Source of the DNA: Candidatus Celaenobacter antarcticus
Lineage (GTDB): Bacteria; Cloacimonadota; Cloacimonadia; JGIOTU-2
Length of the DNA: 37,235 nt
Direction of reading: 5' to 3'
Assembly: GCA_030765865.1 (NCBI GenBank)
Contig: JAVCDK010000067.1
Location: forward strand, 1-37,235
Of this stretch, positions 8,039 to 16,402 are shown piece after piece. Position numbers and translations under genes: made by a program. The notes under the pieces are model-generated. The model did not search any database and had not been told where the DNA came from. It was given only the letters and a program-made list of their open reading frames with translations. Every line of letters starts with the position of its first letter. The stretch's first letter is position 1.

Positions 8039-8590
8039 ATGATTACATTATTAGAATCAATCGCTGCAACTATAATTGGTGGAATATTTATTCTTACCAT
8101 GATAACTTCGATCATTAATATTCAAGCTGTGGGCGTGAATACAAATCAGCAAATTCTGCTGGTAGAAATATCCGAAGATGTGGTCTCTGTGATAGAAAGC
8201 TATCTTTCACTTGTGGGAGCCGGTGTTGCAGATTCTGCTGCGATCATATCAACTCAAGATACCTTATTCAGCTACTCCTATGCTGATAGCGTTGGGGGAT
8301 CTCCACACGTAGTTAATATGACGCAGGAAAATATTAGCGGTGCGAAACAGCTCTCCGTGTACGCAGATGGTAATGTAACTCCTATTCTTGGTCCCTTTGA
8401 ATTATCTGATTTTGGTATCCAGTTCACCTATTATGACGTTAATAATAATCCAAATCCTGCAGATTCTCTTGTTCGCTATGTTAAAATGATCATGGAATTC
8501 CAATATGATACATTCCGTGAGGACATAGATAAAAGATTTATCAGGCATAGAATTCAAATTTGGAAGTATTTTAAGAATTTATATATTTAG
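8039..8590 (+). CDS. Pilin-like minor subunit 2 with a TLLE signature
   Basis: Protein of 183 residues starting MITLLESIAATIIGGIFIL. The segment ITLLES matches the mature N-terminus of class I pilins (FTLLEV, with Glu at +5), followed by the usual hydrophobic helix. The start codon lies where the leader cleavage site would normally be, so there is no leader at all. The remaining 155 or so residues form a polar, beta-rich-looking head of minor-pilin size. The ATG is only 2 bp after the previous stop. Of the small subunits here, this one gives the clearest sequence link to type IV pilins. Confidence 0.68.
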   Translation: MITLLESIAATIIGGIFILTMITSIINIQAVGVNTNQQILLVEISEDVVSVIESYLSLVGAGVADSAAIISTQDTLFSYSYADSVGGSPHVVNMTQENISGAKQLSVYADGNVTPILGPFELSDFGIQFTYYDVNNNPNPADSLVRYVKMIMEFQYDTFREDIDKRFIRHRIQIWKYFKNLYI

Positions 8591-8678
8591 TATTTATAAT
8601 AATTAATAAAAGTATTGACAAAAAGGCAAATAAAATGTTTTTTGCTGGAAGAAAAATAATTTTGAACTGGGGGTGCCC

Positions 8679-9569
8679 TTGGGCAAAGCAATTCTTGTCA
8701 TTTCGCTCCTGTTGCTTGCTGTAGTAGTAGGAATCGTTATTTCGAGCAGCAAAGGTGGCGATAAGGTGCCGGCAATCGTCACTGATGATATTGCACAGTT
8801 CCAGGCACGATCACTTTCAAATTATGCACTTCAATATGGCATAAGGCAGCTATTGCAGGGAAATGTCACATTTTTAGACAGCACGCGCGGTACAATAAAC
8901 AATTTTGTACAACTCAATGTTTTAGATGGGACAATAGACAGTATTATTTATGAGCCTATTGCCGATGGAACTATCCGGGTAGATTCTTATGTGAGTTATA
9001 TTGAGTTGGAATCTCAGGTCTCTCATCACGGTTATGCACGATTTGGTTTTTTTACAGACGATGGGGCTGTTCTTAATATCACTGCTGCAATTGTTACGGG
9101 TGGTTCAATAACTGTTAAGGCAAAAGCAGTCATTAGTGGTATTGTTGTTGAAGATTCCACCTTCGATTTTGAAGGCGTTTTCGGTATGACAGAACAAGAA
9201 GTTAAGGATGAGTGTATCTCTCGGGGTTCGTATATTGAAACTCCTGCAAATAATGAACCGATGCCCGATAGTCTGACCTGGATGAATAACGATTTAAAAA
9301 TCCAATCTTTCTGGTCAGGGTCAGGGATTCTCGTCATAAATGGTGACCTTGTTGCACAAGCCCATATTGATTTTGACGGAATACTGGTCGTTTTTGGTGA
9401 ACTCACCGTTGGAGCTCAATCCGATATAACCGGTGCCGTGTATGTGATAGGGGACGCAACGGTCGGTGCTTGGGCGACGATTAGTTTTGATGCTGATGTT
9501 ATTTCGGATGCCTTTGATGCTCTTCCTATAAATATAACTTTGGAAATAGCTGAATGGAATGAAGGATAA
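8679..9569 (+). CDS. Pilin-like minor subunit 3 with a beta-helix-like head
   Basis: I chose TTG at 8679 because the GGGGG run (8669-8673) is correctly placed for it and the product then starts MGKAILVISLLLLAVVVG, parallel to the MG start of the major subunit. GTG at 8673 would add two residues (MP) and has no visible ribosome binding site. The 296-residue product has an N-terminal membrane helix (about 3-22). Its C-terminal third (about 200-275) is a ladder of short hydrophobic strands (GILVINGDLVAQ, GILVVFGELTVG, GAVYVIGDATVG), which suggests a small beta-helix as in bactofilin-like or PilX-like proteins. The function is inferred as a large minor pilin. An 88-bp gap separates it from the previous gene. 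Confidence 0.6.
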   Translation: MGKAILVISLLLLAVVVGIVISSSKGGDKVPAIVTDDIAQFQARSLSNYALQYGIRQLLQGNVTFLDSTRGTINNFVQLNVLDGTIDSIIYEPIADGTIRVDSYVSYIELESQVSHHGYARFGFFTDDGAVLNITAAIVTGGSITVKAKAVISGIVVEDSTFDFEGVFGMTEQEVKDECISRGSYIETPANNEPMPDSLTWMNNDLKIQSFWSGSGILVINGDLVAQAHIDFDGILVVFGELTVGAQSDITGAVYVIGDATVGAWATISFDADVISDAFDALPINITLEIAEWNEG

Positions 9570-9592
9570 AATATGAATAGAAGGATAAATTT

Positions 9593-10492
9593 ATGGAACA
9601 AATAAGGTTATTAGATTCGGAAAAACTAACGTTTTTCTGGTGGTTAAAAATTCGCTGGTTTATTGTACTCATACTCTTTGCGATCGGCTTACTTCGCATC
9701 GGTCTGGCTAATCAAACTATTCCTATTATCGCTTTTGTTGGTGCTTTTCTCGGTATAAGCATTCTCAATATTCTGTTTCATTTTCAGATCATTACCTCCA
9801 ATAATCTTATCGGAGCTGCTCAGATCGTACTAGATATTATTTTTGGAACCATAGTTGTTCATCTTACCGGGGGGCTTGAAAGTTCTTTTGTATGGATTTA
9901 CCTTGTTGCGGTTGTCACTGCCAGTTTATCAAGCGAAAAAATGGGTGGTTTTATTGCAGCTATGATCGGAAGTATGAGCTTATTGATGCTAATTCTAATG
10001 TATAATTTTGGATGGCTTGTTCCGGTAGATGGTAAAGTTTATCAAGCAAATGTGTCCATACAAACGATTTTCCTTATATCCTACACTGGATTGTTCACCG
10101 TAATTGCTTTCATCTCGGGCTATACCAGCGATATGGTTAGAAGGCTTTCCCTTAAAGTGCTGGAAGCGAATGACAAGCTCAAGAACCAGGAAGATTATTT
10201 ACTTGATAAGGAAAAAAAGGTCGTTTCTGATGAAAAAGTATTGAAGGACTATCAGGACGTCGTGGCAGTATCAGCATCTCTTGCAGGTATAGATCACGAT
10301 ATCAATAATCCTCTTAGTATTATTTCGCTCTCGCTCAGTAGGGTGAAAAGAGCAGCAAGCGAATACAATGATGAAAAACTTCACAAATCCAGCAATCAGA
10401 TTACAGAAGCGATAAATAAGATTAACGGCATCCTCGCTCGTTTGCAAGAATTGAAGCGACTACCTCTTATCAAGCAGGCAAGAAAAAAATAA
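9593..10492 (+). CDS. PilS-like membrane sensor with HisKA but no ATPase domain
   Basis: The 299-residue protein has five or six membrane helices (about 15-185) that include the GGLESSFVW segment typical of PilS-type sensor regions. A charged coiled-coil linker (about 190-225) and a HisKA dimerisation domain with H-box IDHDINNPLS (His235) follow. The coding sequence ends about 65 residues after the histidine, so the catalytic HATPase domain is missing altogether. The next gene begins 18 bp later, which leaves no room for a frameshifted remnant. It may act as a phosphotransfer, phosphatase or scaffold partner for the receiver protein encoded next, with phosphate from another kinase such as the one at 19-2121. 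That role is inference. Confidence 0.8.
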   Translation: MEQIRLLDSEKLTFFWWLKIRWFIVLILFAIGLLRIGLANQTIPIIAFVGAFLGISILNILFHFQIITSNNLIGAAQIVLDIIFGTIVVHLTGGLESSFVWIYLVAVVTASLSSEKMGGFIAAMIGSMSLLMLILMYNFGWLVPVDGKVYQANVSIQTIFLISYTGLFTVIAFISGYTSDMVRRLSLKVLEANDKLKNQEDYLLDKEKKVVSDEKVLKDYQDVVAVSASLAGIDHDINNPLSIISLSLSRVKRAASEYNDEKLHKSSNQITEAINKINGILARLQELKRLPLIKQARKK

Positions 10493-10510
10493 ATCTGACA
10501 GGATATTTTT

Positions 10511-11362
10511 ATGCAAAAACACATTTTAATCATTGATGACGAAGAAAGCATCAGGGAGCTGTGTAAAGAATTTTTAGAAGAAGAGGGTTACAAGGTCACT
10601 CTTGCTGTTGATGGACAGGATGGTCTTGATAAGATGAGCTATGATGACTTTGATCTCTACATGGTCGACATGGTCATGCCTCGCCTGGATGGGCTGGAAA
10701 CAATGAAGCGTATCAAGAAGAAACAACCTCTTGCCGTGATCATCATCACTACGGGATTCTCCAGCATCGAAGGTGCGGTAAAAGCAGTTCACGCCGGGGC
10801 GTTTCAGTATCTTTCCAAACCCATCAATGCAGAAGAACTTCTCGAAGCAGTGAAAAAAGGGTTGCAATATGGAGAAGATCTATATGGTCCTCTTCAAAAA
10901 GCCTTTGAGCCCGGAACTGAAGGCGCAAGAGATGTGTCGGCTATGCTGCATGGCTTCACCAAAGAAGAGCAGGTTGATTTTTTGGCACTTGGAAGAACGC
11001 GGAAATTTGAAGCAGGTCAAACTATTGCTCTTGATAACGAAAACTCTGATTCAATCGTGCTTGTGGAATCCGGTGAAGTATCTGTCTGGCTAAGTAATAC
11101 GACAGTTGACTATCTCCGAAAGAATGACACTTGGGCAGAAGAAAACTTCATCCTTGCCAGTTCCAACCTCACAACCCTTCGTTCTGAAACTGCATGCAAG
11201 ATACGCTTCTTCGACAGGAAAAAGCTTCTCGACTTCTTTGCTTACAAGGGCGAACGCCTGATGAAAAGATTCATGATCAATCTCATTAACTGCCTCTTCT
11301 CAAAATGGAGAAAATCCATTCAACGTATCGTTATGCTCAAGCTCGTAACCGGAGAAAAATAA
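10511..11362 (+). CDS. Response regulator: receiver plus degenerate cNMP-binding-like domain
   Basis: The 283-residue protein has a receiver domain (1-120; Asp9-Asp10, phospho-acceptor Asp53, Lys near 103 in LSKP). A linker leads to a cyclic-nucleotide-binding-like beta-roll (about 145-260: FEAGQTI, IVLVESGEVSVWL, LRSETACKIRFF). The phosphate-binding cassette lacks the usual G-E and Arg positions (WAEENFILASSNLTTLRSE), so canonical cAMP binding is doubtful. There is no DNA-binding domain, so the output is probably protein-protein. It sits between the ATPase-less PilS-like sensor and the PilT-like ATPase, which suggests post-translational control of pilus dynamics. Confidence 0.82.
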   Translation: MQKHILIIDDEESIRELCKEFLEEEGYKVTLAVDGQDGLDKMSYDDFDLYMVDMVMPRLDGLETMKRIKKKQPLAVIIITTGFSSIEGAVKAVHAGAFQYLSKPINAEELLEAVKKGLQYGEDLYGPLQKAFEPGTEGARDVSAMLHGFTKEEQVDFLALGRTRKFEAGQTIALDNENSDSIVLVESGEVSVWLSNTTVDYLRKNDTWAEENFILASSNLTTLRSETACKIRFFDRKKLLDFFAYKGERLMKRFMINLINCLFSKWRKSIQRIVMLKLVTGEK

Positions 11363-11435
11363 ATTTTCTGCATGATTAATTTATTTATGATATTGAATAT
11401 GAAAATCAACAATTCAAAGCATAGGTAGGACCGCT

Positions 11436-12650
11436 ATGGGTTTATCATTTGCACAGGAAATGCTTGTTGGTTTACCTGAATACTTAGCAGGAACAAGCCG
11501 TTTCCGGAACATTAATAAAATCATAACTTACAATGCTGCGTGGCGTGAAGAAGCATATGAACATCTTCGTAAACTCCTCAGGTATATGCGGGAAATAGAA
11601 GCTTCTGACCTGGATATTGGCGGTCCTGGTTCAAACAATTATGTGTGGTACAGAACCTACGGTGCCAAATCACCTAACGAAGAAATGCCCCAATATAATA
11701 ATGATGAAGTAACAGCAATTCTTCTCAGCGTGCTTTCTGACGACCAGAAAGTTCTCCTTTTTAAAAATAAGAACGTTGACCTTTCTGTTGGAATGGTCCT
11801 TGAGGAGGGTGAGCGCCCCAGCAGATTTCGTAGCGATATCTATTATGAAAGCAATGTACTTGTGGGCAACTTCCGTAGGATAAATCAAGATCTATTTAAA
11901 ATTGAATCTCTTGGATTCCCCCTGCCTATCATTCAAAGGATGGACCTTCAGTACGAGAAATCAGGACTCATACTTATTACCGGTATTACGGGCTCAGGAA
12001 AAAGCTGCACGCTTGACTCTATTGTAGACATGAATAATCATAATAATGATGCCCACATTATTATCCTTAGTGCACCGATTGAGTATGTTCATAAGTCCGA
12101 TAGATGTATCCTTCGTCACAGAGAGGTCGGGGAAGATGTGCTCTCCTTTAAAGACGGGGTTGTTCAATCTTTACGGCAAGATCCCGACATCATAGTTGTT
12201 GGTGAGATGAGAGAGCCCGACACCATTGCCAGAGTGCTGGAAGCAACAGACAGCGGGCATAAAGCACTTTCAACTCTACATACAAGCTCTGCTATTGATA
12301 GTCTTCACAGAATAGTAGGTGAATTTCCGACGCATGAGCAAGAACGAATTCGTCTTCGTCTTGCCGATACGCTATCTGTCATAATTTCTCAAAAATTGGT
12401 CCCAAACATAGGAGGCAAACGAAGTCTTGCAAAAGAAATTCTTTCGGTGACACCTTCTGTAAAAGCCGCAATACGGAATCAGAATATTAACGAGATCTAC
12501 CAAATGATCACAGAAGGTAAGAAATACGGCATGATAACACTCGAGCAGGATCTTTTCAATCTGCATAAAAAAGGTGAAATCTCAAAAGAGGTTGCTATGA
12601 ACTACTCCAATAATAGAAAAAGAATGCACCAGCTTCTAACTTATTCATAA
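11436..12650 (+). CDS. pilT: PilT-like retraction ATPase
   Basis: Secretion-family ATPase expected to disassemble the filament. The 404-residue protein has an N-terminal region (about 1-165), Walker A GITGSGKSC (Lys189), an HREVGED segment equivalent to the PilT QREVG motif, Walker B region DPDIIVVGEMREPDT and the His box TLHTSSAIDSLHRI. It has no zinc tetracysteine motif, which separates it from PilB. The C-terminus aligns with PilT (KYGMITLEQDLFNLHKKGEI), but the usual AIRNLIRE motif reads AIRNQNINEI, as if a few residues had been lost. AGGA lies about 5 nt before the ATG. Its presence argues for a dynamic type IV pilus rather than a type II secretion system. Confidence 0.93.
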   Translation: MGLSFAQEMLVGLPEYLAGTSRFRNINKIITYNAAWREEAYEHLRKLLRYMREIEASDLDIGGPGSNNYVWYRTYGAKSPNEEMPQYNNDEVTAILLSVLSDDQKVLLFKNKNVDLSVGMVLEEGERPSRFRSDIYYESNVLVGNFRRINQDLFKIESLGFPLPIIQRMDLQYEKSGLILITGITGSGKSCTLDSIVDMNNHNNDAHIIILSAPIEYVHKSDRCILRHREVGEDVLSFKDGVVQSLRQDPDIIVVGEMREPDTIARVLEATDSGHKALSTLHTSSAIDSLHRIVGEFPTHEQERIRLRLADTLSVIISQKLVPNIGGKRSLAKEILSVTPSVKAAIRNQNINEIYQMITEGKKYGMITLEQDLFNLHKKGEISKEVAMNYSNNRKRMHQLLTYS

Positions 12651-12657
12651 TTATATA

Positions 12658-15522
12658 ATGAAAATAAGCAAAAAAGAAAAAACTGCACTTGGCATATTTC
12701 AAGATGGAATGACCATCAAAGTCGCCCAGCTGGCAATCATCAACGGAAAGATAAATCTCACCGAGCTTACAGAAACGACTCTTTCCCTACCCCTTTTCCC
12801 TCATGAAGAAAAGCATGTTGAGCCACAAACGACTATTCCAACAGAGCCAGAAGAAGCTGCTCCGATCCCTGACCTTGCAGACTTTGACGAAGATTTCAAG
12901 ATGCCCGCTCTTGATGAACTTGAAGAACCTGAGTTCGAACCATTAGCAGGAGCTGAGCCTGTCATGACAAGTAGGCAGGAATTTCATAAACTTATCTCTC
13001 AATTTCCACTTGACAATTGCAAAATTTCAATGAATGCCCCTGAAGAAAACATTTCATTCACACAATTTGATGAAACCTTCTCTCAATCCCATTCCCGTTC
13101 AAAATTAAAAAAGCAATTACGTGATGAAATTCTCACAAAGGAAGATCTTAAAAACAAAAATATTACTTTTGATTTAATAAGAGGTAAAGATAATTCACTT
13201 CTTGCATTCGTAGAAAGAGGTCAGAACGATATTCTTCGCTCCCTTCAGGATATAAACCCGCTTATCTCTAAAAAGAGATTTTTCTACAGCTATATTGAAC
13301 CGACTGAAATTTCACTTATGAACCTAGTACGCAATAATTATAATTTCTCTGATGAAGATTATGTTTTGATAATCTATATTGGCGTCGATACTAAATTCGG
13401 TATTTTGATGAAGGGAAGCGATTTTGTGAAGAGTTTCCCGCTCATTGTGCCGGACACCGATCTTGAGAACATGCGACAGATTATCTATTCTAAGATAATG
13501 CTTGAGCAGGATACCTCAAATGTAAATATCACAAGTAATATCATTCTTGCTGGAGAAATGGCAAAGGATGACGACGTCGAGTACTTCAGCAGCAGGATCA
13601 ATTCCGGTGCAAAGATTTCCCGAATTGCTCTTGATAAGCTCCATATTCCTCAAGCAAAAAAACAAACTTTCACACCCGAGAAAATTGCCGATTTTTGTGT
13701 CCCTATAGCACTTGCATGGAAATCCCTTGAAGGACGAAATAGAAATTTCTATCCCTGCAACCTTTTACCCTCACAAATAATTGAAAGTCAAAAACCTTTC
13801 AAAATAAATTGGCACGGCTTTATTATAATGGCTGCGATCTTCTACGTTGCCTTTTCCGCGACTTCTAAAAATCTCAATCTTAATAAAGAAATAATTGAAA
13901 TTGCTCGTGAAAATAGTCAGATTGAAATCGAATTTAGGAGGAATCGTGCTATAGTAGATAAGTTACAGCAAGTTAAGAATGATATCGAAATCCTTCAGTC
14001 GAATTTGGAGAGAATTGATAAACTTATTGGTGATAAGAATCAATGGTACTATATCTTAAATGTTATTTCCAACTCTTTTAAAGATCATAAGATTAGCTGG
14101 CTCACCTTTCTTAACAGCCAGGAAATAACATTTAAAGTAAGTGGCTTTACAACCAGAAAAAGGAATGTGATCCCGTTCTCGAACCTCTTTCCTAATGGAA
14201 ATATTGAAAATGTAACTGAAAACACGATACAAAATGTAGGGATCTGGCAATATGATATCACCTATGGATATCCGGATCCTATAGAAATAGCAAAGCAAAA
14301 GAAGAAAGACGAACCGGGTATCGAATTCATAAAAGATAAAGAACAACTCAAGTCTCCCCAGGTTCAAATAGAAAAAAATAAGCCGGTTCAAGAAGAGCAA
14401 GAAAAACCGGTTACTAAACCTCAAACTTTTTCAAATAATGATAAAGTCCGCTATAACCAAATCATAGATCTCTATTTTTCCGGAAATTTCCAGAAGGCAT
14501 ACGACCAATTTAAAGAATTCCTTGCAGACTTCCCTGACAGCAAGTTTTCACACAGCGCAAGTTACCTGCTGGGTGAGTGCCTGTACCAAATGGACGATAT
14601 AGATCAGGCAATTCTCATTTTTGATCAAGTTGTCACGCAGAATGGTATAAAAACCCCGGATGCCCTGATGATGCTCGGAAATGCATATGCCAAAAATAAT
14701 AATATTGAACATGCAAAAATTTATTGGAATAGGATAATTAATGAATATCCTAATAATAGTCTGACACCAATTGCAAAGGGTAAGATAAACCAACATTCAC
14801 AAACAACATCTCCTCGCAAGCAATCCGAAAAGGTTCAAGTCCGGAAGAATCGACTCGAGACACAATATGAGCTTCAGCTTTATGCAGATAGCAACTATGA
14901 CAGAGTTCTTACCGAACAGAAAAAACTCAAATTAGCCGGATATAACGCAAAAATTATTCCCGTTTCAACCAGCAAAGGTATTATTTATAGACTCAGGATT
15001 GACGACCTTCTTTCTGGAATTGAAGCACTCGCTCTTGGAGATAAGATAAGTACTCAGCAAAATGCCTATCATGATTTTTGGATCACAAAATCAAATCCTA
15101 CACACGAATCTGTTGATGAGAGTCTTGAGGTTCAGAATATTAGTAGTAAAGAAAATATCCAACAAGAGTACTCATCCATTCTGGATAAATATTTTGCTCA
15201 TGATCTTCAAGGGGCATATGATGATTTTTATTCTTTTATGAAAAAATATCCTAAGAGTGAGCTTGCGGCTAGTGCCCAATATTTTATGGGAGAAGCTCAG
15301 TATCAAATGGGTAATCTTACCGAAGCAATTATAATTTTCAGCGATGTTGTTGAACAAAATTCTGCCAAGACTCCTGATGCTCTTATGATGCTTGGCAATT
15401 CTTATAATCAGCTGAATGAAAATGACAAAGCTCTTTCCTATTGGAACGAATTGATATCTCGTTATCCACATAATAGGCTTGCTGATATTGCTCAGCTAAA
15501 AACCCTTGAGATAAAGGATTGA
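12658..15522 (+). CDS. PilM-PilN-TPR-SPOR-TPR fusion protein
   Basis: A 954-residue protein that seems to merge the cytoplasmic and periplasmic halves of the pilus alignment complex. Residues 1-380 resemble an actin-like PilM/GspL cytoplasmic domain (IIYIGVDTKFGIL near 233, ILAGEMA near 298) with an acidic insertion near 50-105. One membrane helix (about 385-404) leads into a coiled coil and a PilN-like periplasmic domain (to about 560). Next come a charged linker, a TPR block (about 594-712), a SPOR-like domain (about 735-812) and a second, related TPR block (about 835-954); both blocks contain KTPDALMMLGN. SPOR domains bind denuded peptidoglycan, so this protein may anchor the machine to the wall. 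It starts 7 bp after the pilT-like stop. Domain limits are by eye; the PilM part is divergent. Confidence 0.82.
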   Translation: MKISKKEKTALGIFQDGMTIKVAQLAIINGKINLTELTETTLSLPLFPHEEKHVEPQTTIPTEPEEAAPIPDLADFDEDFKMPALDELEEPEFEPLAGAEPVMTSRQEFHKLISQFPLDNCKISMNAPEENISFTQFDETFSQSHSRSKLKKQLRDEILTKEDLKNKNITFDLIRGKDNSLLAFVERGQNDILRSLQDINPLISKKRFFYSYIEPTEISLMNLVRNNYNFSDEDYVLIIYIGVDTKFGILMKGSDFVKSFPLIVPDTDLENMRQIIYSKIMLEQDTSNVNITSNIILAGEMAKDDDVEYFSSRINSGAKISRIALDKLHIPQAKKQTFTPEKIADFCVPIALAWKSLEGRNRNFYPCNLLPSQIIESQKPFKINWHGFIIMAAIFYVAFSATSKNLNLNKEIIEIARENSQIEIEFRRNRAIVDKLQQVKNDIEILQSNLERIDKLIGDKNQWYYILNVISNSFKDHKISWLTFLNSQEITFKVSGFTTRKRNVIPFSNLFPNGNIENVTENTIQNVGIWQYDITYGYPDPIEIAKQKKKDEPGIEFIKDKEQLKSPQVQIEKNKPVQEEQEKPVTKPQTFSNNDKVRYNQIIDLYFSGNFQKAYDQFKEFLADFPDSKFSHSASYLLGECLYQMDDIDQAILIFDQVVTQNGIKTPDALMMLGNAYAKNNNIEHAKIYWNRIINEYPNNSLTPIAKGKINQHSQTTSPRKQSEKVQVRKNRLETQYELQLYADSNYDRVLTEQKKLKLAGYNAKIIPVSTSKGIIYRLRIDDLLSGIEALALGDKISTQQNAYHDFWITKSNPTHESVDESLEVQNISSKENIQQEYSSILDKYFAHDLQGAYDDFYSFMKKYPKSELAASAQYFMGEAQYQMGNLTEAIIIFSDVVEQNSAKTPDALMMLGNSYNQLNENDKALSYWNELISRYPHNRLADIAQLKTLEIKD

Positions 15523-15526
15523 TGCT

Positions 15527-16402
15527 ATGCCCTATGCAATAAGAAACTCTATTATCCTTGGCGTGCTGCTCGTTCTCATCTTTATTGGGGGCATGTTTTC
15601 AAATTCTCAATCGGTTAAACGGTTTGAAAAAATTGAAGAGTTGTTTCAAGAAAACCAGCAAACTCTTGATCGACTCATACAGACCAATCCTGATCTTGAA
15701 AAGAAAGATGAGATCATTGCCTCTCTTGATGATTGGAAGAAAAGGACTCTGGAAAATAACAAGATAATACTTAAAACAGACAACCCCAGTCAGACTTATC
15801 AGTACCTTATTGATATTACCGAAACCTTTGCACCAGACCTTAATTTTAATTTTAAGGTCCTTCAGGGAGGCAAAAAAGGCGATCTTCCTTATAATTCATA
15901 TACCTTGAACGGTTCAGGAAATATCGAGTCTTTACATTTCTTTATTTATCAGGTTGAATATCAGCCACCTCTCTACGTTATCGAATCTATCCGAATTTCG
16001 GAAACCTCTGTTGCACTCAAAGATACAGTCGATTTCTCAATGAAGTTGAATGTTTTTTATGACCAGAAAATCGGCACTTCAATTTCTGAGATACCATTCA
16101 GGAGTTTTAGTTATTCAAATCTTACATATAATCCTTTCTATTCACAAATCCATGCACCGTTAGATCGAACTGAAGAAGAGAAGTATATCAATATAAATGC
16201 TTCTCTCTTAATCGGTCTTACTCCGGATAAAGTCTTCCTAAGAGATATTAACGGGTCGATTGTCACGCTTGTTCCCGGTTCACGGGTTGCATATGGATAT
16301 CTCAATTATATACACTGGAAACAGCAATGTGCTGTATTTAATATTAATCGAATTGGTATTAACCAAGAAGTTAAAATGTATTTACAGGGTAATGAATTAT
16401 GA
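15527..16402 (+). CDS. PilO-like protein with a C-terminal PilP/GspC-like domain
   Basis: Inner-membrane alignment-complex protein of 291 residues. A short cytoplasmic tail and one membrane helix (about 5-23) are followed by a coiled coil and a PilO-type ferredoxin-like periplasmic domain (to about 185). The last 70 residues (222-291; LLIGLTPDKVFLRDINGS, VTLVPGSRV) look like the homology-region domain of PilP/GspC, which docks on the secretin. PilP is normally a separate lipoprotein; here it would be fused to PilO. The gene starts 4 bp after the PilM-N fusion, and its stop overlaps the secretin start (ATGA at 16399-16402), indicating translational coupling. Confidence 0.75.
   Translation: MPYAIRNSIILGVLLVLIFIGGMFSNSQSVKRFEKIEELFQENQQTLDRLIQTNPDLEKKDEIIASLDDWKKRTLENNKIILKTDNPSQTYQYLIDITETFAPDLNFNFKVLQGGKKGDLPYNSYTLNGSGNIESLHFFIYQVEYQPPLYVIESIRISETSVALKDTVDFSMKLNVFYDQKIGTSISEIPFRSFSYSNLTYNPFYSQIHAPLDRTEEEKYININASLLIGLTPDKVFLRDINGSIVTLVPGSRVAYGYLNYIHWKQQCAVFNINRIGINQEVKMYLQGNEL

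Noticed and set aside
8615-8640. Promoter for the third minor subunit from TTGACA at 8615
   Set aside because: The only -10-like hexamer (TAAAAT at 8631) is 10 bp away, which is too close.
10490-10510. Frameshift removing the ATPase domain of the PilS-like sensor
   Set aside because: Only 18 bp lie between its stop and an intact receiver gene, so there is no space for a hidden ATPase domain; the protein is genuinely short in this window.
13798-14424. Possible separate pilN-like gene after the PilM-like part
   Set aside because: The frame runs without interruption from 12658 to 15522 and I see no internal start with a ribosome binding site, so a single fusion protein is the better reading.
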